Notes: generated by a model from the sequence alone, not told the origin. Numbered from the stretch's first letter, positions 17,501 through 26,860 are shown. The stretch: 34,920 nt of DNA from QQUD01 sp039029915 (GCA_039029915.1 JBCCFD010000023.1:1-34920), one strand, 5' to 3'. Numbers and translations: made by a program.

Positions 17501-17511
17501 CAGAAAAAATT

Positions 17512-17557
17512 TGCAAAAGCTTGTGATTTAGAGTTGAATCAAAAGCTTGTTTTTGCA
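17512..17557 (-). other. Imperfect long hairpin before the nusA-proximal terminator
   Basis: The arms at 17512-17528 and 17537-17557 are imperfect inverted repeats: TGCAAAAGCTTGTGATT against AATCAAAAGCTTGTTTTTGC. The loop is about eight bases. On the minus strand it comes just before the T-tailed hairpin at 17480-17500. The two together form a hairpin-terminator pair. Confidence 0.45.
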
Positions 17558-17671
17558 AAGCGGACTACAAAACAAAACTGCACATAATCCGCAAAATTCA
17601 ATAGCCAGAAAATTATAGCACGGGTAAGTTTGATCCGCAATGGGGTAGGATGCCAGATTCACGTCAGATTC

Positions 17672-18319
17672 CTATAAGAATTGTTCAAGTTGGTCACAAA
17701 CGGCCGTTAACGAAGGTAAAACGGCCGTAACGTGACTAAAATCGCTGCGCTTTGTGTCGCTGTTTGGCACGGCAATGACCCGCATCCCTGCCGCAATAGC
17801 CGCTCGGCTGCCCGGTGCTGAATCTTCAAATACGAGGCAGGTTGTCGGATCAACATCTAGCCGCTCAGCCGCAAGTAGATAGATATCAGGGGCGGGCTTG
17901 CCGTGTGGCACTTCATCCCCGCCAGCAATGGCCTGGCATTGGTTGGTGAGATTGAGCTGTTTGAGGATGGTGCTGGCGTGTGACCGCGGGCTAGAGGTAC
18001 CGACTCCCCAGCGAATTTTGAGCTGCTTAAGCTTCTCCACTAAATCAAACAGACCGGGCATGACGGGTACATCTTTATTGCGCAAAGTAGCAAAGATGGC
18101 CCCTTTTTGGTTTTGAATTTGTTCAGCAGAGAGCGGTAGATTAAAAAACTCTTGCACCATCTTAGAGGAAACATCACCGCGTAAGCCGATGAGCTGTTGA
18201 ATATGGTCTTGGGAGAGCTGAACATGATACGGCCGTAAAAAAATCTGCCACGCTTCATGCGATATGGGTTCTGTATCAACCATTAGGCCGTCCATGTCGA
18301 AAACGACGGTTGTTGTCAT
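17672..18319 (-). CDS. HAD-superfamily phosphatase (beta-phosphoglucomutase-like)
   Basis: This 215-residue protein has all four HAD motifs: I, VVFDMDGLMVDTE (D8 nucleophile, D10); II, GTSS (T108, S109); III, K141 in HGKPAPD; IV, VFEDS (E165, D166). The helical cap after motif I places it in the HAD-IA group, which hydrolyses or isomerises sugar phosphates and related small phosphates. The substrate cannot be predicted from the sequence. The start ATG is fixed by AAGGAG six bases upstream. A terminator follows at 17471-17500. The upstream spacer (18320-18486) contains ATTGGTTATTGGCTATT-type low-complexity repeats. Confidence 0.9.
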   Translation of the reverse strand: MTTTVVFDMDGLMVDTEPISHEAWQIFLRPYHVQLSQDHIQQLIGLRGDVSSKMVQEFFNLPLSAEQIQNQKGAIFATLRNKDVPVMPGLFDLVEKLKQLKIRWGVGTSSPRSHASTILKQLNLTNQCQAIAGGDEVPHGKPAPDIYLLAAERLDVDPTTCLVFEDSAPGSRAAIAAGMRVIAVPNSDTKRSDFSHVTAVLPSLTAVCDQLEQFL

Positions 18320-18486
18320 AGGGTCTCCTTATTTGGAATTGGGGATTTGTTATTGGTTATTGGCTATTAAACCTGATGGCTAACATTGCTTGTACCTGTA
18401 ACAATCACTCGCTGTGAATGATTGGTTATTCAATTACTTTGTCACTCCTCTACTCTGTCACCCCTTCGCTGCGATAAAGCACAGTG

Positions 18487-20361
18487 CTATTCTTCTTCGA
18501 ATCCCAGTGGATAAAGCAAGAATTGATAAATCAGACGGCCTAGACGAATGGTGTCGCCTTCGCTGAGAGGGGCTGGGCGTAAACCTAATCGCTCCTCATT
18601 TAGGTAGGTGCCGGTGTCGCTGCCCTCGTCGTAGAGCCAATAACGGCCGTTTTGCCAGCGGATTCGAGCGTGAAGTGTCGAAATAGAGCGGTCCGGAATT
18701 TGGAGGGTGGTATTGCCCGCCAGACGACCAATTGACACATTGTCCTCAGATAAAACGAGCTGTTTGGCATTGGGAGAGACGGGGGCCAATACGGCCGTAT
18801 GTTCTCGTTCAAGAACATCAGGAAACGGGGCGATTGGCGGTGGCTCAGATTGGTTGTTTTGATAGCGGCTGGCTTGTCGATTATTGCGCCGTCTCAAAAC
18901 CAACGGCAACAGGATAAGTCCCATTAAGATAACTAAAGCACCGCCAAACCAACCCACTAAATTAACCTCTCGTCGAATATTTTCGGTAAGGGTTGGCGTT
19001 GGTGTTGCGGTTGGGGTTGGGGCAGGCGTTGGGGTTGGTGGATCAGGCCATTCAGTAATGATGGAAATTAGACGCGTGTCAGAAGCGGCCGTTTTGCCCA
19101 AGCTGTCAGTCACCTCAACATACAGCTCATATGCACCTGCCTCAACAGTTGACACATCCCAGCGCACCTGTAGCTGATTGCCCACCTGTGCCGGTTCATC
19201 TAGCAGGGTGGCAGGCTGATTATTGGCGAATAGCTGAACCGCTTCAAACGTTCGCTCGATATTGTCTGGCCAGCTTACCGTTATATCAATCGGCTGAACG
19301 GCGGGCACCAAATTCTCTAGGGGGGTATCAACGGCCGTTCCCACTCTTCGAATGGCATCATTCTCTAAAGCAAGCGTGATTTCGGGGGATTGTAAATTTA
19401 GCTCGAATTCACTGCTGGCGTTGGCTTGCCCTACATTAATGCTGAGCGGATAACGGCCGTTTTCTCGCACCAACGATTGATATTGGACTTGCACCTGATT
19501 CGACTGCCGTTGCCAAATGAGGTAGATGGGATCTGTGTCAGCGGAGTTGGGGAGCGGTGTGAAGAAGCCATTGGTGGGCTGATAGAGGGCTGCTGCATTT
19601 TCAATCTCTTCAAAGCTGGCCCCTGACCCCACGATGGCAACAAAAATGGCGATGTTATTATTTTGGGCCTGCTCTACAATGCCTGACGTGTTGAGCAGTT
19701 CATCGAGCCGACCGGCGTCGCTCATGAGCAGAATAGCTTGGAAGCGATTGCTGGTTTGAAGGTCGCTCAAATGATCCATTGCCACAAGCATCATCTCATT
19801 AAGCGGTGCTGTGGCTGGATAAGTCGGTGTCCAATTGGCAAATCCAGGGTCGATTTGCTCTGGGGCTGTGATGGCGTTTATAAGAAGACGGCCGTTTTCA
19901 TGACTGCTATCAGGCACAACTACTGATATGGTATCTAATCCTGATGGATTCATGAAGCGGGCTCCAAAACGATTGATGCTGGCCTGCATTTTACCCACCC
20001 GATTCACATCCCCTTCAATGTCAACAAACTGAGCCGTCTCATTTGCATCCAGCACAAATACAGCATCCATCCCAACGGGAATAGACGTTAAGCTCACTTC
20101 AGCAATTGGAATCCCATTTTCACGGACGCTCAATCCGTCAAAGCTGGCCAGCGGTACGCTTTCAAACCCTGCCGACCGTACATTAAGACTGACTAGCGGG
20201 AACGCCGTTAAATCAGGTTTGCTCAAAAATAGGGTTACAGTTCCTTGCGCTGAGCTTGTTAAGGTAGCAATTAGGAGCAGGACAAAAAGAAGCATGATTT
20301 GAATAAGCTTTATGGAATGCTTCTTTATACTTTTGTGGCCGTGCCGCCTTATTATTGATGT
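18487..20361 (-). CDS. Exported VWA-domain protein with membrane segment and cytoplasmic FHA domain
   Basis: From ATG 20361 (624 residues) the order is: signal-type segment (LIQIMLLFVLLLIATLTSSAQG), extracytoplasmic region with a VWA-like domain (about 98-290), a second beta-rich region, a PTPTPTPT-type linker (about 440-458), a membrane helix (about 468-489) and a C-terminal FHA domain (about 538-618). The VWA metal site is degenerate (VFVLDANET rather than DxSxS). The FHA domain keeps the phosphothreonine-binding residues: GR in VSIGRLAG, RSISTLHA, and GTYLN. A TTG at 20427 would add 22 residues and bury the signal in a long N-region, so I prefer ATG 20361, although no ribosome binding site is visible. 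It is a paralogue of the divergent gene at 20478. Inference: it couples envelope interactions to Thr-phosphorylated cytoplasmic partners. Confidence 0.85.
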   Translation of the reverse strand, partial: TSIIRRHGHKSIKKHSIKLIQIMLLFVLLLIATLTSSAQGTVTLFLSKPDLTAFPLVSLNVRSAGFESVPLASFDGLSVRENGIPIAEVSLTSIPVGMDAVFVLDANETAQFVDIEGDVNRVGKMQASINRFGARFMNPSGLDTISVVVPDSSHENGRLLINAITAPEQIDPGFANWTPTYPATAPLNEMMLVAMDHLSDLQTSNRFQAILLMSDAGRLDELLNTSGIVEQAQNNNIAIFVAIVGSGASFEEIENAAALYQPTNGFFTPLPNSADTDPIYLIWQRQSNQVQVQYQSLVRENGRYPLSINVGQANASSEFELNLQSPEITLALENDAIRRVGTAVDTPLENLVPAVQPIDITVSWPDNIERTFEAVQLFANNQPATLLDEPAQVGNQLQVRWDVSTVEAGAYELYVEVTDSLGKTAASDTRLISIITEWPDPPTPTPAPTPTATPTPTLTENIRREVNLVGWFGGALVILMGLILLPLVLRRRNNRQASRYQNNQSEPPPIAPFPDVLEREHTAVLAPVSPNAKQLVLSEDNVSIGRLAGNTTLQIPDRSISTLHARIRWQNGRYWLYDEGSDTGTYLNEERLGLRPAPLSEGDTIRLGRLIYQFLLYPLGFEEE

Positions 20362-20477
20362 CATCAAAAGTTGTTTAAGCGTAGGTAAAACGCCGCTTGC
20401 CCGTTGTTGTGTTATGTTTACTTTCAATCAGTCGTCTGTTATTATAGTCACAACCCCCCAATGGGAAAGAGACACAG

Positions 20478-22298
20478 ATGAAATTGCTGAAATTATCCTA
20501 TTTTTTCTCCCTTATTTTGCTATTTGCTTGGGTGCCTTCATCACTTGTTGCCCAAGACGATGACCTGCCCGATGTCCCGGTTGCCAAGCTCACAATCACA
20601 GACACGAATGTGGAAGCGATCCCAACGGTCGGACTACGGCTATATGGACGTGATGAGCAAGGGAATCCAATTGACTTTTCACAGCGCACGCTGTCGATTC
20701 AGAGCAATGGTGCGCCAGTTGGCCCGGTTTCCATTCAAGGTCAAGAAGATGTTGGCACGCTAACTATCTTTTTGATTGATATTCCGACAGGTGTGACGAA
20801 TCAATTAACGGCCGTTCAAAACGCGATCCAAGCCTACGCTTCCCCTGTGGGGATGCAGGAGCAGGTTGATTACGTGGCTGTTTTTCAAGTAGGGGCGTCA
20901 GAACCGACCCAGCTATTGGAGCCGGTACCCTTCCATAATAGTGTGCGCAATCTCTTTGTGACGCCATTAATTCCTGAAACAGGGGCTACCGCTTTGCTGG
21001 ATAGCACCTTTGAACTGTTGAATCAGATAGAGGGGTTGAAGCCTACCGAAGGTATGGCGGCATCTATTGTGTTGCTGACGGATGGCACTGATTCAGTGAG
21101 CACTCGCAATGAGCCAGAGGATGTGGCCCGACTGGCCGCAGAGTTAGGTATTCCGGTACATACACTGTGGCTGTTGAATGATGATTTGGGCGATTTTAGC
21201 CGCGGTGCTGGTCAGGAGTATTTGGCCGAACTTTCAGCAGAGTCAGGGGGGATCGCCGCTTTTGTAAGCAATGATGAGGATTGGCCGCTTATCTGGAATC
21301 GCATTGCAGGTTTCCGATCGCAAACGCGCGTGCTGTATACAGCGTCTGCCTTAACGCCGGGGGACGCTACGATTTCGGTTTCCTTAGCTGATGATCCGTC
21401 CTTGGTGGCCGAAACGGCCGTTTCTATCCCTGACAATATCCCATCTATCGTAGTGAATCTGTCGGCGGATGCCCGCACTATGAGCCTGCCAAACTTGGAT
21501 CGGCCCGTGAATCTACAGTTCAACACCACGCTCCAATGGCTCGATGGCGTTGAGCGAACCCTTGATGCGGCTCAGTTCGTTGTCAATGGAGACACAGTGG
21601 CTGATATTCCGGTGAATAATATTGCTCAGTTTTCAACATCCGTTTCCACCCTTCAATATGGCAACAACGCGATTGAAATTGTGATTCTGGATGATCAAGG
21701 CATTTTGGCGCGCAGCCCTGAACTGATTTTAACTGTCAACGAAGGACCGCGAACGATTCCGCCAGAGCTGTCTGCTGGTTTAGGAGGTGGCTCGACGCTG
21801 CGAACCGTTTTGATTAGCGTGGTGCTTTTAGGCATTGCGGCTGCGGTTTGGTTTTTTGCGTGGCGGAATGGTTGGTTGAAACAGCTCACCCGCTTGCTTC
21901 CTCAAGGGCGACGCCGCACCGCGACTTCTCGCGAGCCACAGGTCGTTATTAGTGATGAACACGTTTCTTATTCCGTAACAACGCAGCCGATGGCGCACCT
22001 AGAAGTGGTTACCACAAAATCAACGGTTGATAAATCGTTTGCGCTGCGTGATTTGACGGTCAGAATCGGCCGTTCACCGTCCCAATCGGATATTGCTTTT
22101 GACAAAGATATTACTGTATCGCGCGTTCACGCCACGCTGCGCCTCGAGGGCAGTCATTACCGCATTTATGATGAACAAAGCACCAGCGGTACTTGGGTCA
22201 ATGATCGGCAGGTGCCCGATTATGGCACTCAGCTGCAAGATGGGGATGAGATTCATTTGGGTGAGGTGGTTCTTTTATTTAAGCAGGGTCGTGAATAA
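20478..22298 (+). CDS. Exported VWA-domain protein with membrane segment and cytoplasmic FHA domain (paralogue)
   Basis: This 606-residue protein has the same plan as its divergent neighbour: signal peptide (SYFFSLILLFAWVPSSLVAQ), a VWA-like domain (about 93-285), a beta-rich region, a membrane helix (about 442-462) and a basic then variable cytoplasmic linker. An FHA domain (about 520-603) closes it, with GR (531-532), TVSRVHA (546-552) and TSGTWVN (569-575). In the VWA domain the first metal motif reads FLIDIPTG (canonical DxSxS lost), while the later LLTDGTD is kept. FHA domains bind phosphothreonine peptides; no Ser/Thr kinase or phosphatase is encoded nearby. The Nudix gene follows after six bases, so the two may be co-transcribed. 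Confidence 0.87.
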   Translation: MKLLKLSYFFSLILLFAWVPSSLVAQDDDLPDVPVAKLTITDTNVEAIPTVGLRLYGRDEQGNPIDFSQRTLSIQSNGAPVGPVSIQGQEDVGTLTIFLIDIPTGVTNQLTAVQNAIQAYASPVGMQEQVDYVAVFQVGASEPTQLLEPVPFHNSVRNLFVTPLIPETGATALLDSTFELLNQIEGLKPTEGMAASIVLLTDGTDSVSTRNEPEDVARLAAELGIPVHTLWLLNDDLGDFSRGAGQEYLAELSAESGGIAAFVSNDEDWPLIWNRIAGFRSQTRVLYTASALTPGDATISVSLADDPSLVAETAVSIPDNIPSIVVNLSADARTMSLPNLDRPVNLQFNTTLQWLDGVERTLDAAQFVVNGDTVADIPVNNIAQFSTSVSTLQYGNNAIEIVILDDQGILARSPELILTVNEGPRTIPPELSAGLGGGSTLRTVLISVVLLGIAAAVWFFAWRNGWLKQLTRLLPQGRRRTATSREPQVVISDEHVSYSVTTQPMAHLEVVTTKSTVDKSFALRDLTVRIGRSPSQSDIAFDKDITVSRVHATLRLEGSHYRIYDEQSTSGTWVNDRQVPDYGTQLQDGDEIHLGEVVLLFKQGRE

Positions 22299-22304
22299 GT
22301 CGGT

Positions 22305-22922
22305 ATGGCTTGGCTAAAGTGGCTCCGTGAACTGCAGTCGATTGCTCAAATTGGCTTAGCGTACACGAAAGACCCATACGACGCTGAACGGTATGAACAG
22401 CTCCAGAAATTAACAGCCGTTATCTCAGCTGAACAAACAGCTGGCGCTTCTGATGAGATTGCCAATCTTTTTGCCCAAGAAAAAGGGTACGCCACACCCA
22501 AAATTGACGTTCGGGGCGCAGTTTTTCGTGACAATCAAATTTTGCTAGTTCGAGAAATTGCAGACGGTGGTCGGTGGACGCTACCCGGAGGTTGGGCAGA
22601 TGTGGGAGATTCTCCAAAAACGGCAGTGACGCGCGAAGTATATGAAGAATCTGGCTTTGAAACTGAAGTAGTCAAACTGATTGCGATGCTGGATCGTGAT
22701 CAGCACCCACACCCCAAGATGTTCACCCACACCTATAAAATGTTCTTTTTGTGCCAAATTGTGGGAGGGGAAGCAACGCCAAGTATGGAAACCGCCGAAG
22801 TGGCCTTCTTCTCTCACAATGAGATTCCTACAGATCTCTCCATTTCAAGAACCTTGCCTCAACAGATTGACCTGTGTTTTAAACATCATAATGAGCCAGC
22901 TCTACAGCCCGTTATTGATTAA
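22305..22922 (+). CDS. Nudix hydrolase with N-terminal helical domain
   Basis: This 205-residue protein has an N-terminal helical region of about 60 residues, as in ADP-ribose pyrophosphatase-like Nudix proteins, and a Nudix domain from about 66. The Nudix box GWADVGDSPKTAVTREVYEE fits the GX5EX7REUXEEXGU pattern except that the first Glu is Asp (D102); the metal-binding REVYEE is intact, so activity is still likely. Members hydrolyse nucleoside diphosphate derivatives; ADP-ribose or ADP-sugars are plausible but not shown. It follows the FHA protein gene by six bases. Its TAA stop shares the palindromic TTAA with the stop of the convergent CpXC gene. Confidence 0.92.
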   Translation: MAWLKWLRELQSIAQIGLAYTKDPYDAERYEQLQKLTAVISAEQTAGASDEIANLFAQEKGYATPKIDVRGAVFRDNQILLVREIADGGRWTLPGGWADVGDSPKTAVTREVYEESGFETEVVKLIAMLDRDQHPHPKMFTHTYKMFFLCQIVGGEATPSMETAEVAFFSHNEIPTDLSISRTLPQQIDLCFKHHNEPALQPVID

Positions 22923-24259
22923 CCAACTCGCGCCGCAATCTTCCCTTTAATTGCTGTCAACCTCGCTTCTTGATCGCTTTGCCCTGACTCTTTGGCTTGG
23001 GCAATAACGCGGTCCATCATTTGCAGTAGCTCAGGCTTAATCAGCGGTGCATTTGTATCGAGGATCGCATTTTGCTCAGCCTCAGATTCGGCGCGTACAA
23101 GCTGGTTAAGCATTTGGATATCAGGAGGAAGCTGACTTTCAATCAGCGTCATGAGCACCGCTTGGATTTCTGCTAACCCTTTGAACATCTCTTTATCACC
23201 AGCCTGCTGCGCTTCCTGCATTTGGGCAGACAGGACATACATAAAGGTGTCGTCGATATTGCCCATATTGTCGGCAATGGCCTGTTTTTTGTCTGGTGCA
23301 TGCAGGATAGCTTGAATGACTTGATTGGCTTCGCCCAGCATCTTTTCTGATTCAGCTCGCATCGCTTTTTGGAACTCCAGCAAGCGGTCACGAAGCTGCG
23401 TTAATTTTTCGGCCGTGGCGGTATCGTTATCTTTTTGGCGATTTTCAATCTCTGTGGTCATCATGGTAAAGAAGTCATAGGTCATGGCTTGCTGCCCGGC
23501 AGCAACTAGCCCATCAATGATGGCAAAGTCATCAATATTTGCCACCATGTGGTCAAGCAATAGCTGTGGTGACAGACCGCCTTGCTTTTTACCTTCTTGA
23601 TTGAATTTGTGCAGGGCAATTTGACGCCGCTGCATCTCTTGACCGGCTGGCGTTTTTTCCATGAGTTTGGCGCGTAAATTGGTCAGGTTCGCTGCGCTTT
23701 TGCTGTCCTGCATTTGCAGCGATTGGTCGAGGAAAAGTTGCATCATTGAGAAGAATTCATCGTCAAACAGCTTCATGTTTTCTTGGATGAGGTAGTCCAT
23801 GACGTCTCCATCTGCCTGGGCAAGCTTACGCAACAGTTCTGACTGCTCTTTTTGTCGGGCAATCATCTCTTTGGTGATCCCTTCCGTTTCTAAAACCCGC
23901 TCCATAAAAGTTTGGTAATTGAGCATGATCTCAGGCTGAAACATGTAAGCGCGACGATCTTCTTGCGGCAGGGCATTCATGACTTGCTGTGCCATTTGCC
24001 CAATCATTTGCTCCCGCTGTTCGGTGTTGAGGTTGAGCTGTTGGGGCACGTGTACCATAAAGACTTCGTACTCAGGATCGTGGAAAAGAAGTAGGGTTGA
24101 AAGCTGGGCCTGAAAGCCACAGCTGGGGCATTGGGCCACGTTAAGCTGGTTGTTGAGCAGCGCTTGCTTGAGTTGTGGTGTCCGTTTTGAATCAACGACT
24201 TGATGAACTTCGGTTGGAAAATTTGTGCCACATTGCGGACACGACACTTGTGTTTGCAT
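22919..24259 (-). CDS. CpXC domain protein
   Basis: This 446-residue protein starts with a CpXC domain: CPQC (C7, C10) and CPSC (C44, C47) form a probable zinc-binding site. The rest is a long helical region, rich in Gln, Met and Glu, without a known enzymatic motif. Such proteins are common in Chloroflexota and Firmicutes, with unknown function. The start is supported by CGAGGT about six bases before ATG 24259. It overlaps the Nudix gene by four bases, with the stops in a shared TTAA. No signal peptide or membrane segment is visible. Confidence 0.82.
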   Translation of the reverse strand: MQTQVSCPQCGTNFPTEVHQVVDSKRTPQLKQALLNNQLNVAQCPSCGFQAQLSTLLLFHDPEYEVFMVHVPQQLNLNTEQREQMIGQMAQQVMNALPQEDRRAYMFQPEIMLNYQTFMERVLETEGITKEMIARQKEQSELLRKLAQADGDVMDYLIQENMKLFDDEFFSMMQLFLDQSLQMQDSKSAANLTNLRAKLMEKTPAGQEMQRRQIALHKFNQEGKKQGGLSPQLLLDHMVANIDDFAIIDGLVAAGQQAMTYDFFTMMTTEIENRQKDNDTATAEKLTQLRDRLLEFQKAMRAESEKMLGEANQVIQAILHAPDKKQAIADNMGNIDDTFMYVLSAQMQEAQQAGDKEMFKGLAEIQAVLMTLIESQLPPDIQMLNQLVRAESEAEQNAILDTNAPLIKPELLQMMDRVIAQAKESGQSDQEARLTAIKGKIAARVG

Positions 24260-24273
24260 GGATACCTCGTTTG

Positions 24274-24342
24274 TAGAGCTAGAGGTCTGAGCTAGAGGGT
24301 GGCATTCGCCTCATTGGTTTGTATCCTCTAGCGCTAGCTCTA
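24274..24342. repeat. Nested inverted repeats between the CpXC and histidine kinase genes
   Basis: TAGAGCTAG (24274-24282) pairs with CTAGCTCTA (24334-24342), and within it GCTAGAGG (24291-24298) pairs with CCTCTAGC (24325-24332). The structure covers nearly the whole 80-base spacer and overlaps the kinase stop codon (TAG at 24340). There is no T-tract after the stem, so it is not a standard terminator. It may be an RNA processing or stability element, or an insertion remnant. Confidence 0.45.
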
Positions 24343-25941
24343 GCTATCGTCTTTGTCTTTTGGGAGTGAAAATGTAAAGGTTGTGCCGGGTGAGTCTTCG
24401 TTGCCGCTAAACCAAATACGGCCGTTATGCGCTTCAATGATCGATTTAGACAAAAACAGACCTAATCCGGTGCCTTCTGTTTTGCGGCTTAATGCATTAT
24501 CGAGCCGCGAAAATTGTTGGAAAATACGATGCTGTTCATGTTCAGGGATGCCAATGCCTGAATCTTGGACAGAAACAGTCACGTAATCCGTGTGTTCTGC
24601 ACCGTAAAGCTTGATAGCGCCACCGTCGGGTGAATATTTGATAGCGTTGCTAATCAGATTGTTCAAGACCTGATTTAAACGACGTTCATCTCCGGTGATG
24701 GCGGGGAAATCTTCGGGAAATTCTTGAATAAAAGTATGCTTTTTAGCCTGACTGCTAAATTTGCGTACGGTGTTTTTAACTAACAGGGGCAAAATGACGT
24801 TTTCGCTAATTTCGAGCGAGAAGGTGCCCGCTTGTAAACGTGATACCTCGAGCAAACTGTCAATTAAGTCGGTCAGATTGTCTGCTTCTTCTTCGATCAC
24901 CATGAGCGATTCCTGCATAATTTCTGGTGACCAGTTGGCATCTTGCCGCTGAAGTGTACCCGCATATCCCTTGATGATCGAGACGGGTGTTTTGAGCTCA
25001 TGACTGACAACCGAAATAAACGTTTTTTGGAGCGCTTCTTCCTCGCGATACCGGGTGAGGTCTCGAACATTGGCGATGATGTCGGTCATACGGCCGTTGC
25101 CATCCATCAGCGGCGCATACGTGACGCCCAAACTCTTGACCTTCCCATCAGCCGTTTGGTGCTTGGCATTTTCAGGACGTTGAAAATCCCCTTCAACGTA
25201 AAGGTGGGCTGCACCGGGCAAAGGCCAGCCCGTTTCTAGCGCCTTGTGTAGATCCATCTCGGTTTTAAGGCTGTCCCAGTTGAAAATCTCACTGTGGGGC
25301 TGCCCGATCACATCTTCCGTGCGCCAGCCCGTCATATTGCTGAGCGCTTGGTTAAATTCAGTAATCCGTAGCGATGGGTCTAAAATCATAACGCCATCTG
25401 CATTCTGCTGAATAATGGCGTCGAGACGCTGTTTTTCTTTGTTAATTTGCTGATAGAGGCGGGCATTTTTAACGGCGATAGCGGCTTGTTCTGCGAAGCT
25501 GCGTAGAAGAGCAGACGCATCTTCAACCATAAAGTATTGGCCAGCCATGAACACATAAATAAGCCCCAGCACTTTTTCGCCATCTTTCATTGGTAGGCGG
25601 ATCATCTGCGTAAGCCCCATATCGGCATTGCGGGCCACAATGCCTAAACGGCGGGTCAGCTCAGCTTCTTGGGCAGCGCCATCCGCAACGGGCAGGTCGC
25701 GCAAAAGCGGTGCAAAGTGATCGACAACGGGGGCTGGAATGCCATAAACGGCCGCTACTTGTAAAAGCTCTGTGTCGGGGTCAGTCAAGGCGATTAAGCC
25801 TGCCTTTCCGGAGACCAATTCAACGCTTGATTGTAAGATAAGGCGGAGTAAGTCTGAAAGGTCTAACTCAGCGGTCAAAGCGCGGGTAATGGCGAGCAAA
25901 TACTCACGCTGCAGAATTCGGATGTCGACAATTGAGCTCAT
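24340..25941 (-). CDS. Soluble sensor histidine kinase (GAF-PAS-HisKA-HATPase)
   Basis: The 533-residue protein has no membrane segment. A GAF domain (about 15-160) and a PAS domain (about 170-300, FNQALSNMTGW) precede the HisKA domain, with the phosphorylated His H314 in VVSHELKTP. The ATPase domain shows the N-box NQVLNNLISNAIKYS (N432), G1 DSGIGIP (460-466) and G2 GTGLGLFLSK (490-499). It should sense a cytoplasmic or diffusible ligand through GAF/PAS and pass phosphate to a response regulator, which is not adjacent; it is an orphan kinase. An extended -10 promoter lies about 25 bases upstream of ATG 25941. Confidence 0.94.
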   Translation of the reverse strand: MSSIVDIRILQREYLLAITRALTAELDLSDLLRLILQSSVELVSGKAGLIALTDPDTELLQVAAVYGIPAPVVDHFAPLLRDLPVADGAAQEAELTRRLGIVARNADMGLTQMIRLPMKDGEKVLGLIYVFMAGQYFMVEDASALLRSFAEQAAIAVKNARLYQQINKEKQRLDAIIQQNADGVMILDPSLRITEFNQALSNMTGWRTEDVIGQPHSEIFNWDSLKTEMDLHKALETGWPLPGAAHLYVEGDFQRPENAKHQTADGKVKSLGVTYAPLMDGNGRMTDIIANVRDLTRYREEEALQKTFISVVSHELKTPVSIIKGYAGTLQRQDANWSPEIMQESLMVIEEEADNLTDLIDSLLEVSRLQAGTFSLEISENVILPLLVKNTVRKFSSQAKKHTFIQEFPEDFPAITGDERRLNQVLNNLISNAIKYSPDGGAIKLYGAEHTDYVTVSVQDSGIGIPEHEQHRIFQQFSRLDNALSRKTEGTGLGLFLSKSIIEAHNGRIWFSGNEDSPGTTFTFSLPKDKDDS

Positions 25942-25966
25942 AGATTATTTTCTTCCAGCCGGCGGG

Positions 25967-25975
25967 ATTGTAGCA
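25967..25975 (-). promoter_or_regulatory. Extended -10 promoter for the histidine kinase gene
   Basis: The minus strand reads TGCTACAAT, a TGN extended -10 with the hexamer TACAAT (25972 to 25967). Transcription would begin near 25960, giving a leader of about 20 bases that contains GGAAG before ATG 25941. No clear -35 at 17 bases is seen. Confidence 0.4.
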
Positions 25976-26158
25976 TAGCCAGCACAACAGGACGACAATA
26001 GCACGGGAGTGTAAATGTTGCGTAAGAGGGGGGGGATGATTAGAGAATTGGTGTATTGGATACTATTTACTTTTCACTATTTGCTTTTTATCCTTCGTCC
26101 TTAGTACCTCATCCTTCTCTTTTCTCTCTTTCTTAATCCCCTGTTGAACCTAAGAGTT

Positions 26159-26860
26159 TTAAAGATTGCGGAATAGGTAATATCCAAACCCCATCGTATT
26201 CGTCCCCCATTTGAGATAACCACTTTGCCATTTAAACAAGTCTTCAATTTGTTTCGCTCTTCCATCTGATGAGCTTGACTTTAAAGCATCCAAATAGTTG
26301 CGCTGAGTGAATGAACTTTCAAAATCATCCCATTCATCGTCATTACTGCGACAAATGTATAAAGGAATAAATCCTTGATGAACCGCTTTTTCTACAGTTG
26401 ATAAATGGTTAAAATGAGGATTCTTGTTGCCCATCAACTGTAAATATTCATCGGCAGGTTGCTGTTTCCAAAAAATTGTTCCCATCAGCAACAGTCCATC
26501 TTCGGTAAGCAACAATTTTAATTTTTTTAATGCGGCTTCGTAACCTCCAAAGATAAACTCAGATCCAATACAAATAATCAAATCATAGACCCTCCTTTCA
26601 CTAGAAAAAGTTGTGGCATCTTGTGTCAAAAATTGGAGGTTACTGAGTTTAAGGCGTTGATTTGATTTGTTTTGCGCTTTTTCGATAAGCTGTTCATTCG
26701 CATCAATGCCTAGACCATCAATTTTGTATTTTTCTGCCACGCGAACTAAAAACTCACCGTCTCCACAGCCAATTTCAAGAACTGAGCTATTTGGCTTAAG
26801 GTTAAATTGCTCAATTAGGCGATTGGCTTTGGTTTCATGTAGCGGGCTATTAAACAACAT
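26159..26860 (-). CDS. Class I SAM-dependent methyltransferase
   Basis: This 233-residue protein has motif I VLEIGCGDGEF (27-37), the following acidic residue in LGIDANEQLIE, and motif II/III equivalents (TQDATTF, YDLIICIGS, LTEDGLLLMGTIFW). The fold is that of a class I methyltransferase acting on a small molecule; the substrate is unknown. Base composition is visibly more AT-rich than its neighbours, and there is no ACGGCCGT in it. Its flanks (25976-26158 and 26861-27000) are low-complexity and AT-rich. It may have been acquired by transfer (inference). The ATG has only a distant AAAAGG upstream. Confidence 0.85.
   Translation of the reverse strand: MLFNSPLHETKANRLIEQFNLKPNSSVLEIGCGDGEFLVRVAEKYKIDGLGIDANEQLIEKAQNKSNQRLKLSNLQFLTQDATTFSSERRVYDLIICIGSEFIFGGYEAALKKLKLLLTEDGLLLMGTIFWKQQPADEYLQLMGNKNPHFNHLSTVEKAVHQGFIPLYICRSNDDEWDDFESSFTQRNYLDALKSSSSDGRAKQIEDLFKWQSGYLKWGTNTMGFGYYLFRNL

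Larger units (their letters stand above)
17361..17671. other. 311-base spacer upstream of nusA
   Basis: No open frame of note is seen. The region holds two hairpins read on the minus strand (17512-17557 and 17480-17500). The remaining sequence is AT-rich and without a recognisable tRNA, riboswitch or coding sequence. rimP, often found here, is missing. Confidence 0.7.
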
